Assembly: GCA_016787705.1 (NCBI GenBank)
Contig: JAEUTP010000017.1
Span: 195,511-259,510, forward strand
Reading direction: 5' to 3'
Origin: Bacteroidia bacterium
GTDB lineage: Bacteria; Bacteroidota; Bacteroidia; B-17B0; Aurantibacillaceae
Length of the DNA: 64,000 nt
The position numbers and the translations under genes were made by a program. Shown here piece by piece: positions 25,159 through 33,596 of this stretch. The notes under the pieces are model-generated. The model did not search any database and was not told the DNA's origin. It was given only the letters and a program-made list of their open reading frames with translations. The stretch's first letter is position 1; the number at the start of each line of letters is the position of its first letter.

Positions 25159-26598
25159 TTAGTTGCTAATGCTTATTTTCTTTTCAAGCTCTTCGATATA
25201 AGCTTTAAAACGTTTGTCAGTATCCATGAGGTTATTTACCGTGCGACAAGCATGTAATACAGTGGCATGATCTTTACCACCACAGTGCATACCAATGGTA
25301 GCTAATGATGATTTGGTCATGCTTTTTGCAAAATACATTGCAATTTGACGAGCCTGAACTACTTCACGTTTACGTGTTTTTGATTTCATTGTATCAATAG
25401 CAAGATCAAAATAATCGCACACCACTTTTTGGATATAATCAATAGAAACTTCGCGAGCTGTGCTCTTCACAAATTTGTCGATCATGGTTTTGGCTAATTC
25501 CAAAGTGATCGTTTTTTTGTTTAAGCTAGATTGTGCCAATAATGAAATTAAAGCACCTTCTAATTCACGAACGTTTGATGTAATGCTGTAAGCTAAATAC
25601 TCAATTACTTCTTTTGGTAACTGGATACCTTCGTTATAAACTTTTTTCTCAAGAATGGCGATACGCGTCTCTAAGCCCGGAGCTTGAAGATCCGCACTAA
25701 GCCCCCATTTGAAACGCGATAATAAGCGTTGCTCAATACCTTGAATATCAACCGGCGGACGATCAGACGTTAATACAATCTGTTTTCCTAATTGATGTAA
25801 ATGGTTAAAGATATGGAAGAACACATCCTGTGTTTTTTCTTTACCAGCAAAATATTGTACATCATCAATGATCAATACATCTATCATTTGATAAAAGTGT
25901 ACAAAATCATTTTGATTGTTATTTTTTATCGACTCAATGAATTGAGTGATGAATTTTTCTGACTGAACGTATAATACGGTTTTGTTTGGGAAATTCTTTT
26001 TTACTTCAATACCAATAGCTTGTGCTAAGTGGGTTTTACCTAAACCAACACCACCATATAATAATAATGGGTTAAAAGCATTGCCACCCGGTTTTTGAGC
26101 AACTGCAAAACCTGCGCTGCGGGCTAAACGGTTACAATCTCCTTCTACCGAATTTTCAAAACTGTAGTTTGGATTTAATTGCGATTCTACCTGCACCTTT
26201 TTTAAACCCGGAATTACGAATGGATTTTTAATTGGATTAGAACCAATATCAATTGGCATTGATACAGCAGGATTTTTTAAGTTGGTATTAATATTTGGTA
26301 ATTTAAAAGTGATAGGCGTTTCAGTTTTACCTGAAGCATTATCCATAATGATATTATATTCTAATCTGCCTTCTGCACCTAATTCTTTTTTAATTACTTT
26401 TTTAATTAAGGTTATATAATGTTCTTCTATCCATTCATAAAAAAACTGCGAAGGAACTTGTATGGTTAAAACGTTGTTGTTTAATTTAATTGGTTTAATT
26501 GGGTCGAACCATGTTTTAAAATTCTGAGGGCTTACATTGTCCTTTATTATTTCCAGGCATCCATTCCAAACTTGATCTGCAGTTTTCTCCTTCATCAT
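25159..26598 (-). CDS. dnaA: Chromosomal replication initiator protein DnaA
   Basis: A 479-residue AAA+ initiator that binds DnaA boxes and opens oriC. The N-terminal domain I (VWNGCLEIIKDNVSPQNFKTWF) is followed by a variable linker (~95-140), AAA+ domain III with Walker A GGVGLGKTH (~182-190), Walker B DVLIIDDVQ and sensor segments (SDRPP, RLLSRFKWG), and domain IV with the DNA-binding signature GGKDHATVLHACRTV (~438-452). Starts at ATG 26598; a second ATG directly follows. It has its own promoter and terminator, so is monocistronic. No dnaN or oriC-like cluster is adjacent, as is common in Bacteroidota. Confidence 0.97.
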   Translation of the reverse strand: MMKEKTADQVWNGCLEIIKDNVSPQNFKTWFDPIKPIKLNNNVLTIQVPSQFFYEWIEEHYITLIKKVIKKELGAEGRLEYNIIMDNASGKTETPITFKLPNINTNLKNPAVSMPIDIGSNPIKNPFVIPGLKKVQVESQLNPNYSFENSVEGDCNRLARSAGFAVAQKPGGNAFNPLLLYGGVGLGKTHLAQAIGIEVKKNFPNKTVLYVQSEKFITQFIESIKNNNQNDFVHFYQMIDVLIIDDVQYFAGKEKTQDVFFHIFNHLHQLGKQIVLTSDRPPVDIQGIEQRLLSRFKWGLSADLQAPGLETRIAILEKKVYNEGIQLPKEVIEYLAYSITSNVRELEGALISLLAQSSLNKKTITLELAKTMIDKFVKSTAREVSIDYIQKVVCDYFDLAIDTMKSKTRKREVVQARQIAMYFAKSMTKSSLATIGMHCGGKDHATVLHACRTVNNLMDTDKRFKAYIEELEKKISISN

Positions 26599-26654
26599 TA
26601 TTAAAAAGTTTAAATATTATGTTGTGTAAAAAGTAATTAACTAATTCGTGTTTG

Positions 26655-26684
26655 TAAATATAATGGGATTATTTGTCTTTGCAA
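26655..26684 (-). promoter_or_regulatory. Promoter of dnaA
   Basis: On the minus strand TTG (26684-26682) is followed after 19 bases by TATATTTA (26662-26655), one mismatch from TAnnTTTG. It lies about 57 bases before the dnaA ATG. One degenerate DnaA-box match (TTTTACACA, 26631-26623) sits between promoter and gene and may serve autoregulation; a single match in AT-rich DNA is weak evidence. Confidence 0.5.
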
Positions 26685-26759
26685 CAAAAAAACTCAAAAA
26701 AAAGTTTAAGAAAATTTTAGCCTAAAACTTGCAGGATTAGTTTTTTTTTACATGCCCTT

Positions 26760-27701
26760 CTAAATTGGGATGTTTTTGTTGTTTTGTAAGGTTTTTTTGT
26801 TATATGAAGAGAAGAAGACCTCTAGCTTTCCCAACCATACACCTGCCCAGCCAACCTGCGTAATTTGAGTTGGTTGCTTGTCACTATTTAAAGTTACTTG
26901 TGGATTATCAAAAAAAGTATGTGTATGACCACCAATTATCAGATCTATATTTTTGCTGTTTTCTGCTAAAACCACATCTGAAATTTTATTTGTATCATAT
27001 TTGAAACCTAAATGTGAAAGGCAAATTACATAATCGCATTTTTCATCGTTTTTTAATACGGCTGCAATTTTATTTGCATTTGCAATTGGATCATGGTATA
27101 AAATTCCCTTTGTGTATTTTATATCCACTAAATTTTCCAGGTCAATTCCTACACCTAATACACCAATTTTTAAAGGGCCTTTTTTAAAGACCTTATAAGG
27201 TAAAATTCTCTTGTTTTTTGAAAGAACGGTATCGTTAAAATCATAATTACAATTAATAAAGTCAAATGTTGCGCTTGGCATTTGTTTTAAGATATTTTCA
27301 CAACCCATATCAAAATCGTGGTTGCCAAAAGTAACAGCATCGTAACCCATTAAACTCATTAATTTGTATTCGATCTCGCCATGGTAATAATTAAAATAGG
27401 GTGTACCCTGAAATATATCGCCAGCATCTAAAAGCAATATATTTTCATCTTCTGTTTTTATTTTTTCAATTAAAGAAGCCCGTTTTGCAAAACCTCCTTC
27501 GCCCGGGTATTTTGCGTCATTTTCAGGAAAAGGTTCTATTCTGCTATGTTGATCGTTAGTATATAAGATAGTTAATTTTGTAAAACCTTTTTTGTTTAAT
27601 AAGATGGATTGAGCATTACTATTCAGTCCGTAAGCCGCAGCAGCAGCGCCAAGTGTAAACTTTAAAAAATCGCGTCTATTTTGAAATTTGTAATCGCCCA
27701 T
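26760..27701 (-). CDS. Metallophosphatase subunit of a split 5'-nucleotidase (Tat-exported)
   Basis: About 313 residues; the calcineurin-like metallophosphatase half of the UshA/5'-nucleotidase family. A Tat-type signal NRRDFLKFTLGAAAAAYGL (residues 8-26) precedes the catalytic domain. Metal-site motifs are ILYTNDQHSRIEPF (Asp, His), LLDAGDIFQGTP, FGNHDFD (Asn-His), LSHLG and GGHTHTFF. The frame is open to 27716, but ATG 27701 gives the normal signal. The gene begins inside the end of the upstream gene, which encodes the missing C-terminal nucleotidase domain, so the two products likely act together on periplasmic nucleotides. Confidence 0.88.
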   Translation of the reverse strand: MGDYKFQNRRDFLKFTLGAAAAAYGLNSNAQSILLNKKGFTKLTILYTNDQHSRIEPFPENDAKYPGEGGFAKRASLIEKIKTEDENILLLDAGDIFQGTPYFNYYHGEIEYKLMSLMGYDAVTFGNHDFDMGCENILKQMPSATFDFINCNYDFNDTVLSKNKRILPYKVFKKGPLKIGVLGVGIDLENLVDIKYTKGILYHDPIANANKIAAVLKNDEKCDYVICLSHLGFKYDTNKISDVVLAENSKNIDLIIGGHTHTFFDNPQVTLNSDKQPTQITQVGWAGVWLGKLEVFFSSYNKKTLQNNKNIPI

Positions 27702-28416
27702 CGGTATACGGTACAATTTGTTTTTTATTTTCCGTTAAAAAGATACAATAATTTATAATAGCTTCTCTTATCTTTAATTTGCTTTTTTCAACTCCAACAG
27801 GATCTTTCAAAAAAAGAAAATTATCACCACCATTTGCTAAATAATCGCTGGTAACAATGGTGTAAATTTTTTCCTTATCAATTAAACTATAATTAATAGT
27901 AGCTTCCATGAGTATGTCGTTTTCCACCTTTATTTTTAATCCTGAAAATGAGTGTTTTTTTTCAATGATCGTCTGTATTCCTTCCAATAATTTTTCTCCT
28001 TTTATTTTTACTAAAATAAGATCATTCTCAAAAGGCATCAGCTCAAAAATATTCACTACTTTAATATCTCCTTTAGGTAAATTAACACGCAATCCCCCAC
28101 GATTAATAAATACCGCATCAATTGAGAAACCCTTAAATTCCCTTTCACCACTGTATTTTAAAGCATCACAAACAAAATTACCAAGGGTTGATTCGGCACT
28201 TTCTTTTGTAAGAATATCGCTTGAAACAGCAATTACTTTTTCAGTTTGTTCATCTACTTTTACTTTGTATTCGGCAATGGTAACTTTTGCTATCTGGCTT
28301 TCATTATTTTCTTTTAACGAATAATGTGAGAAATTTTCTTTTTGCTTTAAATAATGTTTTGAGCAGGAAGCTAAAAGTAAAACGCTTAAAAAAAGATATA
28401 AAATTCTCCCTCTCAT
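27676..28416 (-). CDS. 5'-nucleotidase C-terminal-domain lipoprotein
   Basis: A 246-residue lipoprotein with signal MRGRILYLFLSVLLLASC (lipobox Cys 18). The mature part is the 5'-nucleotidase C-terminal (substrate-binding) domain: SAESTLGNFVCDALKY (~74-89), FINRGGLRVNLPKGDI, FELMPFENDLILVKIKG and TSDYLANGGDNF. In UshA-type enzymes this domain follows the phosphatase domain in a single chain. Here it is a separate gene placed upstream of the metallophosphatase gene with a 26-base overlap, so the domain order is reversed at the DNA level. This split arrangement is known in Bacteroidota. Confidence 0.88.
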   Translation of the reverse strand: MRGRILYLFLSVLLLASCSKHYLKQKENFSHYSLKENNESQIAKVTIAEYKVKVDEQTEKVIAVSSDILTKESAESTLGNFVCDALKYSGEREFKGFSIDAVFINRGGLRVNLPKGDIKVVNIFELMPFENDLILVKIKGEKLLEGIQTIIEKKHSFSGLKIKVENDILMEATINYSLIDKEKIYTIVTSDYLANGGDNFLFLKDPVGVEKSKLKIREAIINYCIFLTENKKQIVPYTDGRLQISK

Positions 28417-28530
28417 TAAAAAACTTATTTTTGTAAAAATAGCATTTTAAAACAGCCTTGTTTTATTTATATTTAAGGTAATAAAAAATTTAACATTGCT
28501 TTTAACTTGCACAGAAAAATATATTTTTAA

Positions 28531-28938
28531 ATGATCAGATCTGAAACAAAACTACGGGTACGCTATGGTGAGACCGACCAAATGGGATATGTTTACTATG
28601 GTGTTTATGCACAATATTATGAAGTTGGAAGGGTAGAGGCAATGCGCCTGTTAGGCTTTAGCTATAAACAGGTAGAAGAAAGAGGGATCTTAATGCCGGT
28701 AATTGATTTTACGATCTCTTATAAAAAGCCTGCTTTTTATGACGATGAGGTTACTGTTGTTACCTATATGCGCGAACGCCCTAATGGCCTGCGTTTGGTG
28801 TTTGATTACGAATGTTTCAATGCCGCCGGTGATCTTCTAAATACCGGAAAAGTTACTCTTGTTTTAATAGATAAAGCAACCAATAAAATGTGTAAAATTC
28901 CCGATTGGTTTCAAAAGGGCTTCGACCCATTTTTTTAA
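28531..28938 (+). CDS. Acyl-CoA thioesterase, 4HBT/YbgC type
   Basis: A 135-residue single hot-dog-fold thioesterase, standard length. The active-site segment RYGETDQMGYVYYGVYAQYY (10-29) contains the catalytic Asp of the 4-hydroxybenzoyl-CoA thioesterase subfamily, followed by FEVGR-like YEVGRVEAM. It hydrolyses acyl-CoA or acyl-ACP thioesters in the cytoplasm; chain preference cannot be read. It is divergent from the nucleotidase genes and 47 bases upstream of the aminotransferase gene. A TATTTTTG -7-like box on the plus strand (28426-28433) may serve it. Confidence 0.9.
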   Translation: MIRSETKLRVRYGETDQMGYVYYGVYAQYYEVGRVEAMRLLGFSYKQVEERGILMPVIDFTISYKKPAFYDDEVTVVTYMRERPNGLRLVFDYECFNAAGDLLNTGKVTLVLIDKATNKMCKIPDWFQKGFDPFF

Positions 28939-28985
28939 GCATTTCTAGCTAAAATTCATTAATTTCGCTCATCTATTAATTCAGC

Positions 28986-30122
28986 ATGATCTCTACTAAA
29001 AAAATTCAAATGGTTGACCTTAAAGGTCAATACGAAAAAATAAAAGCCGAAGTTGATAAAGGTATTCAGGATGTAATAAATTCAACTGCGTTTATTAATG
29101 GGCCGGCAGTAAAAGAATTCCAGGCAGATTTTGAAAAGTATTTAAATGTAAAACATGTTATTCCGTGTGCAAACGGTACAGATGCTTTACAAATTGCCAT
29201 GATGGCCTTAGGCTTAAAACCTGGTGATGAGGTAATCACAGCAAGTTTCACTTACGTTGCAACAGCAGAGGTGATAGGCCTTTTAGGCTTAACGCCTGTT
29301 TTAGTAGATGTAAATGCTGATACCTTTGATATTGATATTGCAGCTATTGAAAAAGCAATTACACCAAAAACAAAAGCAATAGTGCCAGTTCATTTATTTG
29401 GTCAGTGTGCTGATATGGAAAAAATAATGGCACTTGCAAAAAAACATAATTTATATGTAATTGAAGATGTGGCGCAAGCCATAGGTGCTGATTATACTTT
29501 TACAGATGGAAAAAAAGCAAAAGCCGGAACCATTGGTACCATTGGCTGCACTTCATTTTTCCCTAGTAAGAATTTAGGGTGTTATGGTGATGGCGGTGCT
29601 ATGTATACCAACGATGATGAATTGGCAAAAAAAATGAGAATGGTTGCGCATCATGGGCAGAGTGTACAATATGTGCACGATGTTTTAGGGGTAAATTCAA
29701 GATTAGATACCTTACAAGCAGTTGTTTTAAAAGCAAAATTAAAACACCTCGATGAATATGCTACAGCAAGAAATAAGGTTGCAGATTATTACGATAAGGC
29801 ATTTGCCGGACATTCAAAATTAAAAACACCGGTGCGGGCAAAAAATTCAAACCACGTTTTTCATCAATACACTTTACAGTTAAATGGTATCGACAGAACA
29901 AAATTACGTGAGCAGTTGGCAGAAAAAGGCATTCCGGCTATGATCTATTATCCAATTCCTTTGCACATGCAAAATGCTTTTAAAAGCGATCGTTTTAAAC
30001 AAGGTGATTTTCCCGTTACTGAAAAATTATGCGCTACTGTACTTTCGTTACCAATACATACCGAATTAGATACAGAAACTTTAAAATATATTACAGATAC
30101 AGTTTTAGAACTGATAAAATAA
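28986..30122 (+). CDS. DegT/DnrJ/EryC1/StrS-family sugar aminotransferase
   Basis: A 378-residue PLP-dependent aminotransferase that moves an amino group to a keto nucleotide sugar. Motifs: LKGQYEKIKAEVD (substrate region), NGTDALQIAMMALGLKPGDEVI (~60-82), VIEDVAQAIGA (~158-168, PLP Asp and Gln) and the PLP Lys in TSFFPSKNLGCYGDGGA (~184-200). Length is standard. It opens a sugar-nucleotide run with UDP-glucose dehydrogenase (8-base gap) and UDP-glucuronate decarboxylase, so a UDP-linked keto sugar for surface polysaccharide is the likely substrate. The exact sugar is not determinable here. Confidence 0.9.
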   Translation: MISTKKIQMVDLKGQYEKIKAEVDKGIQDVINSTAFINGPAVKEFQADFEKYLNVKHVIPCANGTDALQIAMMALGLKPGDEVITASFTYVATAEVIGLLGLTPVLVDVNADTFDIDIAAIEKAITPKTKAIVPVHLFGQCADMEKIMALAKKHNLYVIEDVAQAIGADYTFTDGKKAKAGTIGTIGCTSFFPSKNLGCYGDGGAMYTNDDELAKKMRMVAHHGQSVQYVHDVLGVNSRLDTLQAVVLKAKLKHLDEYATARNKVADYYDKAFAGHSKLKTPVRAKNSNHVFHQYTLQLNGIDRTKLREQLAEKGIPAMIYYPIPLHMQNAFKSDRFKQGDFPVTEKLCATVLSLPIHTELDTETLKYITDTVLELIK

Positions 30123-30129
30123 AAATTTT

Positions 30130-31452
30130 ATGAAAATAACGGTAATTGGAACCGGTTACGTAGGTTTAGTAACAGGAACATGTTTTGCAGAAGTGGGTGT
30201 TGATGTTACCTGCATTGATATTGACCAAAAGAAAATTGAGAATTTAAATAAAGGCATACTTCCTATTTATGAACCAGGTTTAGAAGAAATGGTTTTGCGC
30301 AATACGCAAAAACAACGTTTGCATTTTTCTACTTCTCTGGCAGACAATATTAAACAGGCTGAGGTAGCTTTCATAGCAGTAGGTACACCGCCTGATGAAG
30401 ACGGATCTGCCGATCTTAAATATGTTTTAGCAGTTGCTTCATCTATTGGTCAGTATATGGAAAAACCTTTGGTTGTAGTTACCAAATCAACCGTACCCGT
30501 TAGCACAGCCGAAAAAGTAAGAAATGCTGTACAGGCAGAATTAGATAAACGTAGTGCAAAAATTGATTTTTATGTAGCATCAAACCCTGAATTTTTAAAA
30601 GAAGGTGCGGCTATTGAAGATTTTATGAAGCCTGATAGAATTGTTGTTGGAACTGATAGGCCGGAAGCAGAAGAAATTATGCGCAAGTTATATAAACCAT
30701 TTTTAATGAACGGACATCCGATTATTTTTATGGATATTCCATCAGCTGAAATGACTAAATACGCTGCAAATGCCATGCTGGCAACAAAGATCAGCTTTAT
30801 GAATGATGTTGCTAATCTTTGTGAAATAATGGGCGCCGATGTAAACATGGTACGTAAAGGTATTGGCAGCGATGCACGTATTGGCACTAAATTTATTTAT
30901 CCCGGTGTTGGTTATGGCGGAAGTTGTTTTCCCAAAGATGTAAAAGCATTAATTAAAACAGCTAAAGAAAAAAATTACAACATGCGCATATTAAACGCTG
31001 TTGAAGAAGTAAATGATAAACAAAAAGAAGTTCTTTTTAATAAAGTAAAAATACATTTTAAAGGAGATATTAAAGGAAAGAAATTTGCTTTATGGGGCTT
31101 ATCTTTTAAGCCAAAAACAGATGATATGCGCGAAGCGCCTTCATTAGTGATCATAGAAAAATTATTGGCCGAAGGCGCAAGTGTGATAGCTTACGATCCT
31201 GTAGCTATGCATGAAGCAGAGCGTATGATAGGTAAAACAATTTCGTACGCAACAGATATGTATGAAGCTTTGAATGGAGCAGATGCATTGTTAATAGTTA
31301 CAGAATGGCCTGAATTCCGCGTGCCGGATTTTGATAATATCACAAAACGTTTAAAAAATAAAGTATTGTTTGACGGTAGAAATATTTTCGATCCGCAAGA
31401 CATGAAAAAAGCCGGTTACGATTATTATTGTATTGGTATAAAAACAAATTAA
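30130..31452 (+). CDS. ugd: UDP-glucose 6-dehydrogenase
   Basis: A 440-residue NAD-dependent enzyme that oxidises UDP-glucose to UDP-glucuronate in two steps. N-terminal Rossmann motif GTGYVGLVTGTCFAEVG (7-23), the TKSTVPVSTAE loop (~119-129), NPEFLKEGAAIEDF (~157-170) and the catalytic cysteine in GYGGSCFPKDV (~258-268) are all intact. The C-terminal domain contains LWGLSFKPKTDDMREAPS. The product is the substrate of the uxs-like enzyme encoded 0.6 kb downstream; a small nucleotidyltransferase cassette separates the two. Confidence 0.95.
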   Translation: MKITVIGTGYVGLVTGTCFAEVGVDVTCIDIDQKKIENLNKGILPIYEPGLEEMVLRNTQKQRLHFSTSLADNIKQAEVAFIAVGTPPDEDGSADLKYVLAVASSIGQYMEKPLVVVTKSTVPVSTAEKVRNAVQAELDKRSAKIDFYVASNPEFLKEGAAIEDFMKPDRIVVGTDRPEAEEIMRKLYKPFLMNGHPIIFMDIPSAEMTKYAANAMLATKISFMNDVANLCEIMGADVNMVRKGIGSDARIGTKFIYPGVGYGGSCFPKDVKALIKTAKEKNYNMRILNAVEEVNDKQKEVLFNKVKIHFKGDIKGKKFALWGLSFKPKTDDMREAPSLVIIEKLLAEGASVIAYDPVAMHEAERMIGKTISYATDMYEALNGADALLIVTEWPEFRVPDFDNITKRLKNKVLFDGRNIFDPQDMKKAGYDYYCIGIKTN

Positions 31453-31454
31453 TA

Positions 31455-31634
31455 ATGGAAAGGGTTGTAAAAAAATACAAACTTAACGAAGAACCGAATG
31501 ATCTTGAATTTTGGTTAAAAAAAAGTTATACTGAAAGGTTACAAGCGTTAGAGGATTTAAGAGAGCATTATATTAAATTTTTTTTAAATGGAAATAGGCC
31601 GAGATTTCAAAGAGTTTATAGGGTTATTAAATAA
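31455..31634 (+). CDS. Small basic protein paired with a nucleotidyltransferase
   Basis: A 59-residue, Lys/Arg/Glu-rich protein (MERVVKKYKLNEEPNDLEFWL..., then SYTERLQALEDLREHYIKFF and RPRFQRVYRVIK). It is predicted to be helical. The ATG at 31455 lies two bases after the ugd stop. The end of the gene overlaps the nucleotidyltransferase start by 47 bases. Such small partners upstream of AbiEii/MNT-like nucleotidyltransferases recur in Bacteroidota, suggesting a two-gene toxin-antitoxin-like cassette. This function is inference; no biochemical role is established from the sequence. Confidence 0.65.
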   Translation: MERVVKKYKLNEEPNDLEFWLKKSYTERLQALEDLREHYIKFFLNGNRPRFQRVYRVIK

Positions 31635-32034
31635 GTACAATGTAGAATATCTTCTTGTTGGCGGATACGCTGTTGCTATGTATGGATATCCACGCTACAC
31701 CGGTGATATTGATTTTTGGGTTAAGCCAACTAAAGAGAACGCAAAAAAAATAATAAATGTTTTAAATGATTTTGGTTTTGAAGGATTAGATATTTCTGAA
31801 AATGATTTTAATGAACCTGATAAAGTTGTTCAACTGGGTTTTCCACCAAATAGAATTGACATAATTACAAGTGTTACAGGTTTGAATTTTGATGAATCTT
31901 TTTTAGATAAAAAAATAATTGAAATATCTGACGTTAAAACAAATTTTATAAGTTTATTTCATTTAAGAATAAATAAAAATGCAACTGGAAGAGACAAGGA
32001 CAGAACCGACCTAAATAACCTGCCAGAGAAATAA
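31588..32034 (+). CDS. Nucleotidyltransferase (AbiEii/MNT-like)
   Basis: A 148-residue nucleotidyltransferase-fold protein. The signature is YLLVGGYAVAMYGYPRYTGDIDFWV (~20-44), which holds the G-G and D-x-D metal residues of the pol-beta-like fold, then RIDIITSVTGLNF with the third Asp (~92). The C-terminus FHLRINKNATGRDKDRTDL matches the usual K-x-ATGRxKDxxDL ending. Proteins of this type include AbiEii-like toxins and minimal nucleotidyltransferases of two-gene modules. It overlaps the small basic gene, and the pair interrupts the sugar-nucleotide run. Substrate unknown. Confidence 0.85.
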   Translation: MEIGRDFKEFIGLLNKYNVEYLLVGGYAVAMYGYPRYTGDIDFWVKPTKENAKKIINVLNDFGFEGLDISENDFNEPDKVVQLGFPPNRIDIITSVTGLNFDESFLDKKIIEISDVKTNFISLFHLRINKNATGRDKDRTDLNNLPEK

Positions 32035-32076
32035 AAAAGTTAAGGGTTTCAATTTAAAACCTTGTAAAAATATATT

Positions 32077-33063
32077 ATGAAAAAAAGAATATTAATAACG
32101 GGCGCCGCAGGTTTTTTAGGATCGCATTTATGTGATCGCTTCATTAAAGAAGGAATGAATGTAGTTGCCATGGATAACCTTATAACAGGCGATCTTAAGA
32201 ACATTGAGCACTTATTTAAATTAAAAGAGTTTGAATTTTATCATCACGATGTTTCAAAATTCATACATGTGCCGGGCGAGATAGATTATATTTTGCATTT
32301 TGCATCGCCGGCAAGCCCAATTGATTATTTAAAAATTCCTATTCAAACTTTAAAGGTTTCTTCTTTAGGAACGCATAATGTTTTAGGTTTAGCACGTGTA
32401 AAAAAGGCACGTGTATTGGTTGCTTCAACAAGTGAAGTTTACGGAGACCCACACGTGCATCCTCAAACAGAAGAATACTGGGGCAATGTAAACCCTGTTG
32501 GTCCGCGTGGTTGCTACGATGAGGCCAAGCGTTTTATGGAGGCTATCACCATGGCTTATCACGATACGCATGGTTTGGAAACACGCATTATTAGAATATT
32601 TAATACTTATGGCCCGCGTATGCGCCTGAATGATGGTCGCGTATTGCCTGCATTTATTGGCCAGGCCTTACGAGGAGAAGATCTAACTATGTTTGGCGAT
32701 GGAAGCCAGACAAGAAGTTTTTGTTATGTTGATGATCTTGTGGAGGGCATTTACCGCTTATTAATGAGCGATTATCACATGCCTGTAAACGTTGGTAACC
32801 CAAGCGAAATAACCATTAAAGAATTTGGTGAAGAAATTTTAAAATTAACCGGTGCCAAACAAAAATTAATTTCGTTGCCATTGCCTAAGGATGATCCTAA
32901 GCAACGCAGGCCTGATATTTCAAAAGCAAAAGAAATTTTAGGCTGGGAGCCAAAAGTGAACAGGGCAGAAGGTTTAAAAATTACGTTTGATTATTTTAAG
33001 TCTTTAAGCAAAGAAGAATTAAATAAAACTGAGCACAGGAATTTAGAGACGCTGAATAAGTAA
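32077..33063 (+). CDS. uxs: UDP-glucuronate decarboxylase (UDP-xylose synthase type SDR)
   Basis: A 328-residue extended short-chain dehydrogenase. Motifs: NAD-binding [14 protein letters not shown] (8-21), catalytic Ser/Thr in [10 protein letters not shown], YxxxK in [12 protein letters not shown] (~148-159), and [22 protein letters not shown] (~175-197). The [11 protein letters not shown] stretch and [12 protein letters not shown] are characteristic of UDP-glucuronate decarboxylases and not of generic epimerases. It converts UDP-glucuronate (from Ugd) to UDP-xylose or the 4-keto intermediate; the DegT aminotransferase upstream could then use the keto sugar. Confidence 0.92.
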   Translation: MKKRILITGAAGFLGSHLCDRFIKEGMNVVAMDNLITGDLKNIEHLFKLKEFEFYHHDVSKFIHVPGEIDYILHFASPASPIDYLKIPIQTLKVSSLGTHNVLGLARVKKARVLVASTSEVYGDPHVHPQTEEYWGNVNPVGPRGCYDEAKRFMEAITMAYHDTHGLETRIIRIFNTYGPRMRLNDGRVLPAFIGQALRGEDLTMFGDGSQTRSFCYVDDLVEGIYRLLMSDYHMPVNVGNPSEITIKEFGEEILKLTGAKQKLISLPLPKDDPKQRRPDISKAKEILGWEPKVNRAEGLKITFDYFKSLSKEELNKTEHRNLETLNK

Positions 33064-33067
33064 TATT

Positions 33068-33094
33068 TGTCATGTCGAGCGGAGTCGAGATACA
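33068..33094. repeat. Intergenic repeat, GTCGAGCGGAGTCGAGA family, copy 2
   Basis: TGTCATGTCGAGCGGAGTCG plus GAGATACA begins five bases after the uxs stop codon. It is a single arm with no visible complementary partner nearby, so it is a partial copy of the element at 21947-22005. Confidence 0.75.
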
Positions 33095-33151
33095 TGAATA
33101 ATTAAAGAATATTCGCAAAATAGAAGAAAATATAGGGCATCAAAGTAATTA

Positions 33152-33180
33152 AAAACGGTAAGAACATTGCCGTTTTTTTT
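33152..33180 (+). terminator. Terminator of the sugar-nucleotide operon
   Basis: Stem AAACGGTAA / TTGCCGTTT with one G-U pair and a GAACA loop, then a run of eight T, 90 bases after the uxs stop. From here to 33368 I see no gene, only AT-rich sequence. Confidence 0.75.
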
Positions 33181-33368
33181 GTTTTAGAAAAGACAATGAT
33201 ATGTAATAATAAAATTGAGCTATTAGTTAGCCATATTATTTTGTAATGAAAAGGGTTTAAGCCAAAATAAAATTAGGAAAAATGATGAAAACGAAAATTA
33301 ATACTAAGCTGATCAAATTTATTAGTATTAATAACCAAATAAGGCGTTTCATATTTTAGAATATAAGC

Positions 33369-33533
33369 TCAATAATTCCCCGATTTCTTCCCTAAATAAT
33401 ATTTCACTATGGCGCCACTAATAGCTGCAAGTATTAAAATAATACCCAATACATATCTTTCGGCAACGATCATTACAACACCTCCTAAAAGGGTTATAAA
33501 AGAGCCTAAATAACCTAGCCACGCATTTTTCAT
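33369..33533 (-). CDS. 54-residue membrane protein
   Basis: A short frame with ATG at 33533 and TGA at 33369. The sequence starts MKNAWLGYLGSFITLLGGVV and continues with ERYVLGIILILAAISG, ending KYYLGKKSGNY. Two hydrophobic helices (~8-23 and ~28-44) are separated by one charged turn, and the end is basic, as in real small two-helix membrane proteins. Codon use resembles the neighbours. It lies behind the secDF terminator in the same direction, with no clear promoter. I do not recognise a family; function unknown. Confidence 0.6.
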   Translation of the reverse strand: MKNAWLGYLGSFITLLGGVVMIVAERYVLGIILILAAISGAIVKYYLGKKSGNY

Positions 33534-33551
33534 ATCAATTCTATTAAATAA

Positions 33552-33580
33552 AAAAACCTCCGCTTTTAACGGAGGTTTTT
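33552..33580 (-). terminator. Bidirectional terminator of secDF
   Basis: Perfect 11-bp stem (33552-33562 with 33570-33580), 7-base loop, T-runs on both strands. It stands 17 bases after the secDF stop codon. Confidence 0.9.
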
Positions 33581-33596
33581 TTGTGAAGTTTAATTC

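Noticed and set aside
26623..26631. DnaA-box match suggesting an origin of replication
   Set aside because: Only one degenerate match was found, in AT-rich DNA where such matches are expected by chance. No cluster of boxes or dnaN neighbour.
28426..28433. TATTTTTG as a firm promoter for the thioesterase gene
   Set aside because: It fits the -7 consensus but has no -33 partner and lies almost 100 bases from the gene; kept only as a remark.
33240..33358. Short plus-strand frame of about 25 codons in the gap after the uxs operon
   Set aside because: Too short, without hydrophobic or other pattern, and with no promoter or ribosome site.
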